From: Podaxis mareebaensis
Taxonomy: Eukaryota > Basidiomycota > Agaricomycetes > Agaricales > Agaricaceae
Length of the DNA: 64,000 nucleotides
Assembly: GCA_018524725.1 (NCBI GenBank)
Contig: JAEUWP010000421.1
Span: forward strand, 186,001 to 250,000
Reading direction: 5' to 3'
The notes beneath the pieces are model-generated. The model ran no database searches, was not told the origin of the DNA, and saw only the letters and a list, made by a program, of their open reading frames with translations. Positions 1 through 12,530 of the stretch are shown in pieces; the stretch's first letter is position 1, and each line of letters begins with the position of its first letter. Both the position numbers and the translations under genes were made by a program.

Positions 1-1167
1 AGAGGTCACCAGGAACAACCCGATGACGCGATCCCCCAATCCGGGTCACACAGTCACTTACCACAGTCGTTTCGATACTGGTGCTCATTATGGGTTCGAT
101 TCCGGCAACCGCGGTCGAAGAAGAGGTCCACGAGCTGGTCGAGACTACGAGGTCGTGAACAGAAAGGTTGTCGAAGACACGCCAGAAAAGACCGTTACGA
201 TCGCGACGTGGCGGGAACAGGTCGCGAGGGAGACAAGCCCACACGATCTCGAAACGATGAGCATACATTACATGGGCCTGGAGGATTATGCTGCCGCAGA
301 ACGGACGATGACGGAGGTGGATAGCAACGTTCAGAGTGCCCAGAGAACATTACACGAAACCGCGAGGTCCGATAGCATCCGGAGCACGCGACCAGCTGGC
401 GAGCCTTCAAAAGACGTCATCCCACCGCCAGCCGCCGACTCTGAAGAATCGACATCACCTATCGAACCTGAGGTACGACCCTTCGATTTGAATCAGTCAT
501 ATCTCATCTAAGCTAATCACAGGCTCGTCCACCCACACCACCTCAAAAATCATCAAGCAATCTTCAGCCACCGCGCTCGGTATCATCGCAATCGCGTAAT
601 CACTCAACGCCGCCACGTATAGCTACCCCCGAACGGTCCCCAATGCTCAAAAACAATCCTCGTTCTCCGCGTAGTGGTACGCGAAGAACGATGCAGGTGT
701 TCCACGAACCCCCTCCTCTGCCCGAGATACCTAGGTCGCCTAGTCCGGTTCATCCCCCGCCAAGCGCCTTCACCTTCAATGTCCAATCATCCAGCCCAAC
801 AGGTGCCAACCCGAGCACTTTTGGCATCAGCCACAATCCGCAGTCACCTCTACAAGAGTCAACACCTATCAGGGCTAGCATGTCGCCTATTCCCTTTCAC
901 CCGAGGCAGTCCCAAGGAAGCACTATCAGCAGCATCAAGTCCGAGTCCGCTCTTGGATTTGAACAGCTTTTGGATTCCTGTGAGCCTTCTTTATTACATA
1001 TAGCCCCGGTATTGGTGCGACTAGGGATTACGAAAGTGGAACACTTGAAGGCTGTTACACGTCTCTCGGAAGAGATGCGAGATCGGGAGGTAAGAGAGGA
1101 GGCTCTGAGGATGGGTGTTACGGTGGTTGAGTGGGCGATTTTGCTGGACAAAGTCAGCATGCTGTAG
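1..1167 (+). CDS. SAM-like-domain protein, 3' part (5' end outside window)
   Basis: The reading frame is already open at the window edge, so the true start probably lies upstream; the first visible Met is at 23. Two exons are seen, up to 472 and 523-1167, separated by a 50-nt GT-AG intron in phase 0. Most of the visible protein is low-complexity, rich in Ser, Pro, Thr and Arg, with many PP and SP pairs, and is likely disordered. The last 65 or so residues form a compact helical domain beginning near ALGFEQLLDSC and containing LVRLGITKVEHLKAV, which looks like a SAM-type fold, and the protein ends at KVSML. Such domains mediate protein-protein binding in fungal signalling scaffolds. No specific partner can be named. 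It could be another small helical interaction domain rather than SAM. Confidence 0.6.
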
Positions 1168-2194
1168 TGTTTCTTTTTTTTTTTTCATGCGCACTGTGGG
1201 TATAATTTATGTGACTCATCGTTGTATTATTGGTATAATCTTGATGACGCATCTTACGAACTTTGCAAGGATCAACACACTACAGGAACGAATTCAGGCT
1301 CCGGTCGCGTATGAATGATTCGCACAAGCCCCTTGAAACTCGCCCTGGAAAGATACCGAAGATCGATCAGAAGAAGCTTTGCCAAAAGCTCAAGCCACAC
1401 CGTTGAGACGCGGCCGGACAATGCAAAGCTACCCTGTTCATCATTTCTTTGTTCGGAATCCTGCTTCTTTTGGGAGACCCAATTTTGAGTCCTCTTGAGC
1501 CAAAGTGGGTATGACATCTCCTGCTGAAACGTTCAGGCAAATGGGTGACACGCATACGTTATGGAGAGGGCGTGAACCCGGAATGAAGATCGCGAAGTGG
1601 ATATCCCCCCCGGATTTTGTGAAGTCCCACTCGCGTTAAAGAATACAAGTCACCTAAGAATAGTCCGGGTCACGGGACCGTTCTGGGTTAGCACAAGTCT
1701 TCCGATGTAGTGATCATGTCTCTACAGAGGAAATTCCTTTCATCTTGTTGCGCGGATTCGAAAATGAGTTTCGCAAGTTGTGAGTTTCTCCCCATCCTGA
1801 TGCCTGGGATAAGGTAATGTATGTACGCTCAAACCATTGTCGGATGTTCCCCCTCTCTAATCCACTTTTAATTAAGGATATTATCCTCACCTATTCTTTG
1901 ATTGCGACCCCAAGTGTGTGGTGATTACTTAGTCGCGACAGTATTCCGCGTGGGGTTGGGTTGCTGTCAGGGTGCAGTCAGTCTATCCCAGTGAGGGAAC
2001 TTTTGGAGGTAGCTGTAATGGCAGACTCGAGCGATGAAGGACCCTCGCGGAAGCGTTCACTTGGAAACCAGACAAAACTATTTCATAAGGAAACAGTGAC
2101 ATCTATCAGCCGGAACTTCATGTGGAGAGACACTCGTGAAACCTGTGCTTCGAGGGATCCCATTATATGTGTTGGGACATGAATTCGGCATATT
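1168..2194. other. intergenic, no gene seen
   Basis: This is the space between the SAM-like gene and the 3' end of the first acyl-CoA synthetase. It holds only short unsupported open frames and a T-run just after the stop of the upstream gene (around 1171-1185). Confidence 0.6.
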
Positions 2195-4409
2195 CTACAA
2201 CTTCGACTGACGCATTTGTAAGAATCGCTTCTCATATTGGTCCTGAAGTACCCTCCTCAACGTCTTTCCGGTAGCTGATTTGGGGATCTGTTTATGAAGG
2301 GTTAGTACAACAGCAAATTGAGAGAGGATGATTAATCACCTCGTTGACGGCTTCTATACCACCCCTCAACCATTTATATCGGCTCAAATTACTTTTGTGC
2401 CAGGCTTCTAGCTCTCTTGTCACGGCAGACGCTCCAAGCGCCTTCCCATCATCACTCAATACGATCCATGCACGAGGAACTTTCTCATCACTAGTGCGAC
2501 CTCCACTGACTCCAGCAACAGAAACATCCGAAATTAGTTTCTTGGGATGCGCCATTAGTACTTCCTCAATTTCCACCGGAGAAACTTGTGCCCCAGAGAC
2601 CTTGAGGGTATCCTGAGGAAAGCCGTTACCAACAAATGTTTACCTTAGAGCAGAGATCTGTACCTTTGCGCGGTCCGCATAACTGAGGGGATCAAGACTG
2701 AGTTTCCGTACTGCAAACAGAATCAAGGCGAAACAACTCACTAGAAATATTGATCCTTGTCAGCTCTGAACCTATCCCCAGTACGAAGCCATCCATCTAC
2801 AAATGTCTCACTGTTCTTCTTTGGGTTGTTCCAGTACCCTAGAGCGACATTTTCTCCGCGAAGCCAGAGCTCGCCTACCTCATTCCAATCAGCTTCAGTG
2901 CCATCTTCACGAACGATACGTGCTTCCATTCCAGGGAGGAGAACACCAGTCGCCATGGTATTCTCCTTGAATCGCCCGCCTAGAGAGCCCGGAAACGGCT
3001 GCATAAAGGCTGCAATGGTCTACAAAATTATCCATCATCTTTGCTCACTTGTGTTTGGGATGAACATACGCATTCGGATAACCCGTAAACTATACGACTA
3101 ATAAGTCCCGAGCTCATTGGTTATGATATAATAAACTCACGTTCAGAGAAGTGGACTTCCTTGGATGCCAATGATACCAGCTTGGTCAAGAACCGGCGTG
3201 GAAGGTACGCGGCGCCACAGGCGATAGAGTGAAGCGAGCTAAAGTCGACCTTGTCCACCATGGGATGGGCCAAAAGCTGTTGTGCTAAAGACGGAACTAA
3301 CACAATATTGGTGACTTTGTACCTGTATGGTAATGTGAACTCGAGAGTATATATGCAACCCGGCTGGAAACCTGTTTACCTAGGGATAGCCTCCAGAACG
3401 GCCGCTACGTCCCATCGAGGAAGAATAATGAAACGGGATGGAGCCAGGAAAGAACGCAAGCAGTAGTTGTGCAAGCCGGCTGCGTGATGCATCGGTAGGA
3501 ATGCAAGAAAGACTGAGAGCCCATCCGGAGCAGGGGAGGTGGGAGGCTAAAAGACATGAGGGGTCAACGACGACTAATGGAACGGATACCATGATGCTCA
3601 CCGGGCTGACTTTGGCTCTCGCTTCCGACAGCGCGATACCTTGCATGATGGAGCAAAGGATATTCCCATGGGATACCATGACAGCTTTCCCCATCGTCAA
3701 TAACGGGACGTGCAACCCATTAGCGACTAAAACTGACCTTTCGGCAACCCACTTGTACCGCTTGAGAATACCAGGTAAGCGATGGTGTCCCTGGGCACTA
3801 TACGTGCCTTTTCTTCCGGGATCTCCTTTGTTTCGACGTCTCGAATGAAGGACTCAACACACTTCTGTCCCTTAACGTCCTCGTTCATGAGATATATGTT
3901 GTCCTTTGGCATTCCCAATTCCAGGGCGGTGGGAAGAGCTCCATCAAGGTACTGGGGTGCGACAAATAATCGAGTTGCCTTGGAGAGTGAAAGGGCATGG
4001 CGCAACTCGAAAGGCGTCGAATAACATGAAATGAGAACATAGGGGACTGCAATTTTCAATAAAGCTAGTGAAAGTGTCACATAGTCCTGTAGAAAGTAGT
4101 CAGTACCTCCAATCCAACTGGGAGGGTTCAAGCACTTACGGAGGAATTGTCGCTCATGATTCCAACAATTTCCCCGGATCCAGGACCCAGTCCCAGTCCT
4201 CCCGACAATACCGGGGCCCCCAGAACTGTTGCTATATTGTTGATCCTCTTGAGTAGCTGGCGGAACGACCAAGTTCTTCCTCTAGTGGGCTCTACGTGAG
4301 CTGTGTAGTCAGGCCATGCGTCCTGATCCGAACGTTCTGCCAAGACGGTGAATGCATTGAGGACTGGTGGGCATGGAGGAATCTCTGGGTAAAGCGACTT
4401 GAGATACAT
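2195..4409 (-). CDS. acyl-CoA synthetase, 4-coumarate:CoA ligase-like, peroxisomal (copy 1)
   Basis: An ANL-superfamily adenylating enzyme: it activates a carboxylic acid as the acyl-AMP and transfers it to CoA. The start is Met at 4409 (MYLKSLYPEIPP), matching the paralogue at 12530. Visible motifs in order are the phosphate loop SSGTSGLPK followed after an intron by AVMVSHGN, the LPMHHAAG segment, the hinge region GWLRTGD, KVSGTQVSPVEIEE, and the C-terminal catalytic lysine in SATGK. About ten exons join in frame and no break was found. The protein ends in SKL, a canonical PTS1, so import into peroxisomes is expected. Substrate is unknown; a 4CL-like aromatic or medium-chain acid is plausible. 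It is a diverged duplicate of the gene at 10299-12530, and the similarity continues into the upstream region. Confidence 0.85.
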
Positions 4410-5295
4410 ATTAGGAGTCGAAGGTTCCTTGATGTAGTAGTAGTGATAGAAGGATGATTCAACTGCAATCTATAATAACGGCGCGCTGCTCAGCCCCTCA
4501 TGTGAGAATCGAGGTCGGAGATGACGAGTAGCCGGCCAAATTCGTCAGATGAGTCTGAGCGCGTCCCTATTCTACGACGTCGCAGGTACAGAAACAGCGG
4601 TTGGAGCCTCCCGGAGAAATTCCAAGTTAGTCGGAGCCTTTGACCCGCACATACGTATATATACGGTACACTTCGCCGTCAGCGGTCGGATAAAGAATGT
4701 AGCTGGTCTGGTGCACCACGAGCGGCGGCCATCAGATTTGTAACCTATGATGGAAACACTGTAGTATGTAAGGGTTAGCCTTGTTAGTTGATGCCAACTG
4801 AAGACATACCCGTAGGAGATATTTGAGCACCTAAACATCAGCAGCCTTTCCACCTCCTCGCCCCTCTGGCTATCGGTCTACTTATGACGGCCGCGGTCTC
4901 TAAGCTCCCGGATCGCCGCATCACGAAGGAGCCGGGGACACCACTGCTGGATGACTGGGAAGGTGCGAGAGTGTGTCTCGTCTGGGGGGGCTAGACAGGT
5001 CGTAGCAATATGTATTGAATCAAAGAAAAACGACACTATGATCAGGCGGAAGAGGAACGCAGTCGGGCCGCCCCGTAACGCGTATCGGCTCACTTGTGTC
5101 GGGGGCTCTCAAAAAGGGGAATGGGTGGACAGGTTATAAAAAGGTGGATACAGGCGAGAGAGATAGTATGGGAGTTTCGAATTCGAATATATCACGAGAC
5201 TTCAAACATACATTATCACGTGGCTCTCAGACGAGAAACTATCTGAAACTACACCTCGCTCGTTCCTCGCTAGGCGTGCCCCTATGAGCTCCTAA
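4410..5295. other. upstream region of acyl-CoA synthetase copy 1
   Basis: There is no gene here. The part adjoining the gene (about 4480-4720) resembles the region upstream of copy 2 (about 12590-12800): both share a GTGAGAATC block, an AGAAATTCCAA block and an ACATACGTATA-type block in the same order. The promoter was therefore probably duplicated with the gene. Confidence 0.5.
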
Positions 5296-5914
5296 CACTG
5301 CTGGTGCGCGACTATATAAGACATGCAGATATCCTGTACTTACATGTCAAAATATCAACAAACTTTATCTTAGAATCAGATATTTTTAATTTCTGACTGA
5401 TATCTTATCCCTTAATATCCAATAGATATTACACATGTCATGCAGATATAAAGAGCTAAGGAAACTAACATATCAACTGATATATCTGGACAAAAGATAT
5501 GTATTGTACCTATGGGTTATATCAACAGTTCATATCAGAACTATTACCAAGTTACATATGATATGGACAATAAATAAGATATCTTGATGGGAGATACGCG
5601 AAACAATACATTGTTGTTCTGTGTATCCCCTAACAATATATCTTATCTATCATTCACACCATATGTAACATGGTAATAATTCCGATGTGGGCTGTTAATA
5701 TAATCAGCAGAGACAGTAAATATCTTTAGCACAAATGTATTCGGGTGATATGTTGACTTCCTCAGCTTTTTATATTTGAGTGATGTGTATGATATCTCTC
5801 GAATATTAAGGGATATGATATTCAAGATATCTGGTTTGGAGATAAGGTTTGTTGATATTTTGACATGTAAATACAGGATATCTACTAGTCTTATATAGTC
5901 GTGCTCCAGCAGTG
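5296..5914. mobile_element. palindromic (fold-back) non-autonomous DNA transposon, CACTA-like ends
   Basis: The whole 619-bp AT-rich block is one imperfect inverted repeat, with arms of about 300 bp meeting near 5607. The outer ends read CACTGCTGG and CCAGCAGTG. In the first 88 bp of the two arms I count about 11 mismatches. A TAA trinucleotide flanks both ends (5293-5295 and 5915-5917), which fits a 3-bp target-site duplication. CACTG termini with a 3-bp duplication are the hallmark of CACTA/EnSpm elements, although PIF/Harbinger elements also duplicate TWA. There is no transposase inside, so it would need help in trans. Many arm mismatches are C/T or G/A, as expected from decay of methylated CpG. 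Confidence 0.82.
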
Positions 5915-6334
5915 TAATCGGACTAGATACACGTGCTGGAGCGTTTAAATCTGGGTGGTATCGGTGGATGGGTCCGACTGAGTTTTCAGGCTTTCAAATA
6001 TGTCTCTCCAGTTATCGATGCTGCTCCGCTAGCGTCACTTGCACCCCTGAATTCAGCATACCGGCTCAATGCCTGTTCCATCGGTTCTCCTAGTACTGAT
6101 CCAGGAACAAGCTGTTCTCCAGGCTATTGACTCCGCCAAAGCTTATACCGTGTCATCAATAATCAATAGGATACCCACAGGCATACATGCGTCGAGCAGG
6201 GATATATAAGCACATCTGATTGGATGAAATTCCCATAATACGTTCCCATCCGTTGGGTGAGCCGGGGCCAGTCACAGTTGACCAATATCACCGGCCCTAG
6301 ACCAGCCCAAGGCGATACAATACACCATCCATTT
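5915..6334. other. intergenic, no gene seen
   Basis: This stretch lies between the fold-back element and the stop of the unknown gene. No coding or RNA signal was recognised. Confidence 0.5.
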
Positions 6335-8676
6335 CTAAGTCGTCTTCGTGGTTCCGCAAAAGACCTGCAAGGTTTTTAGTCCTCACGATAATTCGGACAA
6401 CTGACATGTGAGGATTTTTCACGCACCCCGAGATAACAGACGAACACTCGTGCTACTTTCACGCCATCAAGCTCCAACTCGCCGACTGCGTACACATATT
6501 GCGAGTACTGTTTAATGTTAGTTCCCCCTCCCGGGCGCAAGTAGAGGGTGCTATTGAACGCATGCAGCCAATTGTCAGCTGTGGTTATCTTGGTAAATTC
6601 AACCACATCATCACGTATTTTCTCCCATATTTTATCTCGAGGGGAGTGAGGATGATATTACAAATGCAGGGACAAACATGTACGAACTGTTTGCGAATGC
6701 GGGGAATGCGAGGCTGTCCTTCCTATTACACGTGGGGGAACTGTCAGCGATGGACACGCATGCAAACCGCCAACATGGACATACAAGAAGACCTCTGCGT
6801 TGAGCCAACTCTCGACCTCCTGTACTGAAGCCGGGTAATGGCTTGTCTGGAGGAGTTCCTCATAGCCTCGGATGCCGCCTCCGGGTTTTTTGTCAGGAGG
6901 ATTGGTTTGATTTCCATTGTAGGCAAAGCCAAAGTTGGTGTTGAACTTTTGCCTGGCGTACTCGAATAGCGTATCCTTCAGACTGAGTAGGTCGGTCCCC
7001 GACGAAGGCGGCCTCTGGACATTGCTTTAGTCAAAGAGAGCGTAGATCTACGAGTGACGGCGCGGATTACCTGGAGTTCCTCAAGCATTTTATTACAAAG
7101 AACTTGGAAGAGACGTCGTGTCGCTCTTTGTTCTGCTGGAACTTCCTCGTAAAACATCTGATTTTGCGAATCAATTGCATGAATCTTTGCATGTTGATTG
7201 TGGCTTACGGTTTGAATGAATATGTATGTCACCGGAACCTTGACGCCAGCAGAGTTCGTCAGGTACTGGTACCACACCATCATGATACTCTTTTGTCGGA
7301 CCGGATTGAGGGTAGGATCCGCAGGCATGTAGAGCTTGTCGATGTTGCTGGTGATCCAGGCATTTTGAGACGCCCCAGAGAAGACCTTAGTCAAATCCTC
7401 GGTCAAATCCTCGAGGGCCTTTTCCTTGACCGACGCAACTGGCACATCAAGCCCACTAGCAAAACAAGGGCATGGAATTCTCAGATTAGAGGACAGAAAA
7501 TCAGAAACATACCTGAACAGGCCTTGCTCTACTGCGGTCTTTAGGTAATCCCGGCTTGGGTTCACCACAGGAACGTACACCAACTGTGTATTGGACTTGA
7601 GATACGCAGAGGACACACCGTCGGCGTACCACGAGTCTGGCGGTGCTGAACCGTACGCGAAGCCAAACGTGTCTGGGAAGATGCCAGTTGCGTTCTGCTT
7701 GAGTGTGTCCGATAGTTCTTGATCAGTGTTTGGGGTATCCACACCAACGAGTTGAGCAGCGGAAGTGAACGCATCGCGCCGGATCGAGTCTCGGAGCCCC
7801 TTAGTGTCCGACTGCACTTTAAAAAATGCCTTTCGAAGCGGAGGTTACGCGGCAGCAATGCGATAAAACTATAAGGGCCTACAGCAATATAATAGATCAT
7901 AGAAAAGCCAGCACGAAGGCCATCGTTCGTGAGGGCGCCGGTCACGTATAGGAATATCACGTTGCACCTCCAGTCGCCTTGATCTCCGACAGCGGAATCG
8001 TACGTTTGATTCAAAGGTACGTAACCCCACGTTGGCTTTGCGTTGTCATTGATGAGTTTGCTGACTGTGTCGATCAAATCAACAGTCGCTTGACCTGTAT
8101 GATGTTGTCGAAATATTGGAGCATATTTAGGAATCGATCTCACGTTCCACCCAGGTCGGTAGATCCATTTTGCTAATATATGACCGCACTGTAAGCTATG
8201 TTTTGGTGGTGCAGTATGGAAGCATACCTAAAGGGACCTGTCTGGATGTACTCCGAGACCTGGTCTTCTAATGGAGTGCTGATGTTGCAGAGGCTGCTCG
8301 TAACCTTGGGCGATCCAATTGCCCCAGGAGGGTGGCACTGCTCGGGCTGGTCGCTATACGAATAATTGAAAACTTTAGCAAACACCATCTCGGCTCCTCT
8401 CCTCGTCTGGTCGTCGATTGTAACCCCCGCTACTGTCTGTTTGAACGGGAGGATATCTGTTACATCATCCACTAGGCCAACCAGGGCAGCGGTCTGCGGG
8501 GACACCTTAAACCATTCCTGTCAGCAGTGTGAGAGATAAGAGGAAGATAAGAAATTCACAGCCTTTGGAGCGAAGAGTGAGGCAAAGAATTCATCGCCAG
8601 TGTCACTGATCTCTTCTTTGACATTCTCATCGATGTCTTCGTCGTATGTTTCAATCGTGGAAGAAGAGTTTCCCAT
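6335..8676 (-). CDS. uncharacterised multi-exon protein
   Basis: I do not recognise the family. The start Met at 8676 opens a Ser/Asp/Glu-rich N-terminus (MGNSSSTIETYDEDID). Successive exons join in frame through short GT-AG introns, for example GDWRC to VIFLYVTG and YIAAFFK to VQSDTKG. The last exon appears to end with a TAG at 6335-6337. The N-terminal exons contain VSPQTAALVGLVDDVTDILPF. The middle holds a Lys/Asp-rich helical stretch (SVKEKALEDLTEDL) and later SHNQHAKIHAIDSQNQMFYEE. Two spaced segments resemble each other: DTFGFAYGSAPPD and NTNFGFAYNGNQT, each preceded by a helix with alternating charges, suggesting an internal repeat. There is no clear signal peptide or membrane segment. 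The 3' splice choices in the last two introns are uncertain. It lies between two duplicated acyl-CoA synthetases, with no obvious functional link. Confidence 0.6.
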
Positions 8677-10298
8677 AATTCTGGTGGGATGGGGGTTACG
8701 AAGGATGCAAAGCCCTGTGGAGGGAAGAGGCCACAGAAATACGTCCTAGATCTTTACACGGGCCGACCATGCAGCGAACTCGTTACGAAATAGAACTTCA
8801 GGAAAGGTTCCGGAAGGACACGCTAGGACCCCAGCTGAGGAGCATTCTGGAGCATCTTGTACTAGAACCTCGGGCGACGTCAACGTGGAAGCCGAGTGTC
8901 CATGTGACGACGGGGTACTCTGGTGATGTTTCGTTTAGGGGGAATGGACATTTATAGAGGATAAGTATTGTGTTGCGGGGCTGTAGTTACTCGAACCAGG
9001 GAATAAGCACTGGACTACTAAGTACCGAGTATTGAGTGTCCGGTCTTGCCTAGTTCTCGGGCCTCACGCTCTAAGCTTGAAAATCGCAGGACTGCACCTC
9101 GCGAGGAATTTTGGAGACTTGTGGGAACGGCTGGATATCAGGCCTCAGCCATTGGAGTGAGCTAGAAACACCGCCTAGCACGAGAATAGTCCCTGTATAA
9201 GTGCACAACGGTGTTGGGGACTATTTTGAGGATGGTCCCAACGTGCAATCATCCGTGGCGATAGCACAAACTACCTTTTAGGCCACCTATCCTGGATAAA
9301 GAATCATTATCAGTGACCGACGTCATTTGGCTTCATCCGCGCACGGAGGGATATTTCAAGCGGCTATTAGCTTCGGTGCCAGCCGAGGAACTGACACCAC
9401 AACCCCCGTCATTAAGAGCTGGTTTCAATTACGCCTAATCAAAACCACATGATTCACCGGCTGCGTATTTCTGTACTATGCAATCGTATGCGGTGTAACT
9501 GACCCCTCACTGCGCTAGCCACCAAACCTCGGAGGGCACAGCGGCCACAAGCCATTTCCCAGGTTGGGGGTATGAAGGAAAGGTGTGTTGTGCCAGGATA
9601 GCATTTGGTACTAACCTCCTTCTCCATCCAAAGCCGTTGACGCCTTTCAAGGATTGATAAAGAAAAACTATAAAAGGTCCGGTGTAGCTGTCAGCCCACA
9701 TGGTCAACTGGCACGAACCGTTTGTCCATGACAAAGCTGCTCCTCATGCAATCTTTGAGGAGGTTAATGGTTCACCTGTGGTCCACCTTCGTTCTGCCTT
9801 TTTACACACTGTTAACATCGACGTCGACTCCGACGTTCGTGTTAGTGTTCATCAAAGTGTAGTTGGGATACTCCTTGATCCCACCATGCAGGAACTGAGA
9901 GACCTGGGGTCTATGCACGATCCCCAATGACAATAGATATGCGTTTGTCACGTGTGGAATGGAAGTAATTGACGTGAGAGATCAAGATTATGCCTCCGAC
10001 TGTCTGATCACCCCCAGAGTTGTATTATAGAGCGGCTAGTACTCAAAACATGTTGAAAGGTAGGTTTATGACATACATTCTGAGCGTAGAGTCAATTCAT
10101 TCCGGTGGGCGAGAGTCTCGGGATCGGCTGCAACAAGGCGAACAAAGAAACTCCAAAATTTGCGGTGATATCTATCAGTCCAAATTCCCTCACGTATCAT
10201 GGCCAGCGTCATGCACCACAGTTTGTGCGAGACAATTTATGAAACTTACAACTGCCAGCCGCCCTATTATACAGACGGAGCAGCGATACCAACATGCT
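8677..10298. other. long gene-poor stretch
   Basis: There is no supportable gene. On the minus strand around 9740-9910 a short frame including EYPNYTLMNTNTNVG looks somewhat coding-like but is interrupted by stops, so it could be a relic. Nothing else was recognised. Confidence 0.4.
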
Positions 10299-12530
10299 CT
10301 ACAACTTGGACTGACGATTTTGTGAAAATCGTTTCTCATATTGATCCTGAAGCACCCTCCTCAACGTCTTCCCACTAGGCGACTTAGGGATCTGTTCGTG
10401 ACGGAGTCAGCATGGATGCATACATAATTTATATCTTCATGAAAACAGAAGTTACCTCGTTGACGATCTCTATGCCACCCCTCAACCATTTATACCGGCT
10501 CAAATTGTTTTGGTGCCAAGTCTCCAACTCTTTTAGAACCGCAGACTCTCCAATTACCTTCCCACTTTCGCTCAATACGACCCATGCACGAGGAACCTTC
10601 TCATCGCTCGTTCGACCTCCGCTGACTCCCGCAACAGAAACGTCCGAAATCAGTTTCTTGGGATGTGCCATAAGTACTTCCTCGATTTCTACAGGAGAGA
10701 CTTGTGTGCCAGAGACCTTGAGGGTATCCTGAAGAAAGCCGTTACGATAAACGTCTACCATAGGATGCAGATCCGTACCTTTGCGCGATCTGCATAACTG
10801 AGAGGATAAAGATTCAATTTCGAACCTCAAACAATGCCAACGCCAGCCAACTCACTAGAAATATTGATCCTCGTCAACTCTGAACCTATCCCCGGTACGA
10901 AGCCATCCATCCACGAAGGCCTCTTCGTTTGCCTTGGGATTATTCCAGTACCCTAACACGACGTTTTCTCCGCGAAGCCAGAGCTCGCCTGGTTCATTCC
11001 AGTCAGCTTCGGTGCCATCTTCGCGAACGATACGTGCTTCCATTCCAGGAAGAAGAACACCAGTTGCCATGATGTTTTCCTTGAACCTCCCATCTAGGGA
11101 GCCCGGAAAGGGTTGAAAAAGGGCTGCTATGGTCTGTGTATCGCTTACAGACTTGCTCCTTATTTGGATAAACAGTCACATACGCATTCAGATAATCCGT
11201 AACCTGCAGAACGCATCAGCCTTCGCATTGATCGGTTATATCAATTATACGGAATCAGACGCCACCTTCCGTGAAGTTGACTTCTTTAGGTCCTAGCGAT
11301 ACCAGCTTGGACAAAAACTCGCGTGGAAGGTACGCAGCACCACACATCATAGCAAGGACTGAACTGAAGTCGGCTTTATCGACTTTGGGATGAGTCACAA
11401 GCTGTTGCACTAGAGATGGAACCAGCCCTAGAGTGGTGACTTTGTACCTGTTCGGTATGATGAGCTCGCGTGTATATATAACTGAGTGGAAATCATGTCT
11501 ACTTCGGAATAGCTTCCAGCACGGCCCCCACGTCCCAGCGAGGAAGAATAATGAAACGGGATGGTACCAGGAAAGCACGTAGGCAATAAGAGTGAAATCC
11601 GGCTGCATGATGCATTGGTAGAACCGCGATAGACACTGGGATTCCATCAGGAGTAGAGGGGGTGGGGGGCTGGAAGACATGAGCGGATCAACGGAGATTG
11701 AAGGGACGGATATATGAGGCTCACCTGGCTGACTTTGGCTCTCGCTTCCAAGAGTGCGATACCTTGCCTAACGGAGCAAAGGACATTCCCATGAGAGACC
11801 ATGACGGCTTTCCGTCGTCAATAGGGGGTGTGTGATTAGCTAGGGACTCGGACCAACCTTTCGGCAATCCACTTGTACCGCTTGAAAATACCATGTAAGC
11901 GATGGTGTCCTTGGTCACTATACGAGCCTTTTCCTCGGGTATCTCCCCTGTCTCGACGCCTCGAATGAAGGACTCGATAGTCTTCTGTCCCTTGACGTCC
12001 TCGTTCATGAGATACATGTTGTCTTTTGACATTCCCAATTCGAGAGCAGTGGGAAGAACTCTACCAAGGTACTGGGGTGCGACAAATAGTCGAGTTGCCT
12101 TGGACAGTGAAAGGGCATGGCGTAACTCGAAGGGCGTGGAGTAACATGAAATAAGGACATAGGGAACCGCAATTTTCAATAAAGCAAGTGTAAGTGTTAC
12201 ATAGTCCTGTAGAAGCCATTGAGCCATTCCATTCGATTGGCGAAACCTTTGTCCACTTACAGAGGAGTTGTCACTAATAATCCCGACTATTTCTTCTGTT
12301 CCAGGACCCAGTCCCAGTCCTCCCGATGAGATTGGTGCACCCAAGGCCGTTGCTACATCGTTGATCCTTTTGAGTAGTTGACGGAACGACCAGGTCCTTC
12401 CGCTGGTGTGCTCTATGTGAGCGGTGTAGTCAGGCCAAGCATCCTGATCCGGACGTCCTGCCAGAGCGAGATATACGTTGAGAGCCGGTGGACATGGAGG
12501 AATCTCTGGGTACAACGACTTGAGATACAT
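10299..12530 (-). CDS. acyl-CoA synthetase, 4-coumarate:CoA ligase-like, peroxisomal (copy 2)
   Basis: This is the paralogue of the gene at 2195-4409 with the same ten-exon layout. Introns fall after DNSS, inside GLPK/AVMVS, after KVSQ, after EAIPK, after FTEG, within YGLSEC/TIAALF, within QYFY/YADRAK, after RAK and after EIVNE. Motifs are SSGTSGLPK, YGLSEC, GWLRTGD, KVSGTQVSPVEIEE and the catalytic lysine in SPSGK. It ends QSKL, again a PTS1 peroxisomal signal. No stop or frameshift was found, so both copies look functional. Differences from copy 1 are spread along the gene, indicating an old duplication. Divergently upstream lies the nickel transporter gene, about 770 bp away. Confidence 0.87.

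Noticed and set aside
3438..3848. Plus-strand open frame of 136 codons
   Set aside because: Antisense to acyl-CoA synthetase copy 1, in the region coding the conserved GLPK/AVMVSHGN segment.
5643..5825. Open frame inside the AT-rich block
   Set aside because: It is within the palindromic element, has no similarity to transposases and is expected by chance in AT-rich DNA.
7104..7544. Plus-strand open frame of 146 codons
   Set aside because: Antisense to exons of the unknown gene at 6335-8676, whose splice structure is consistent on the minus strand.
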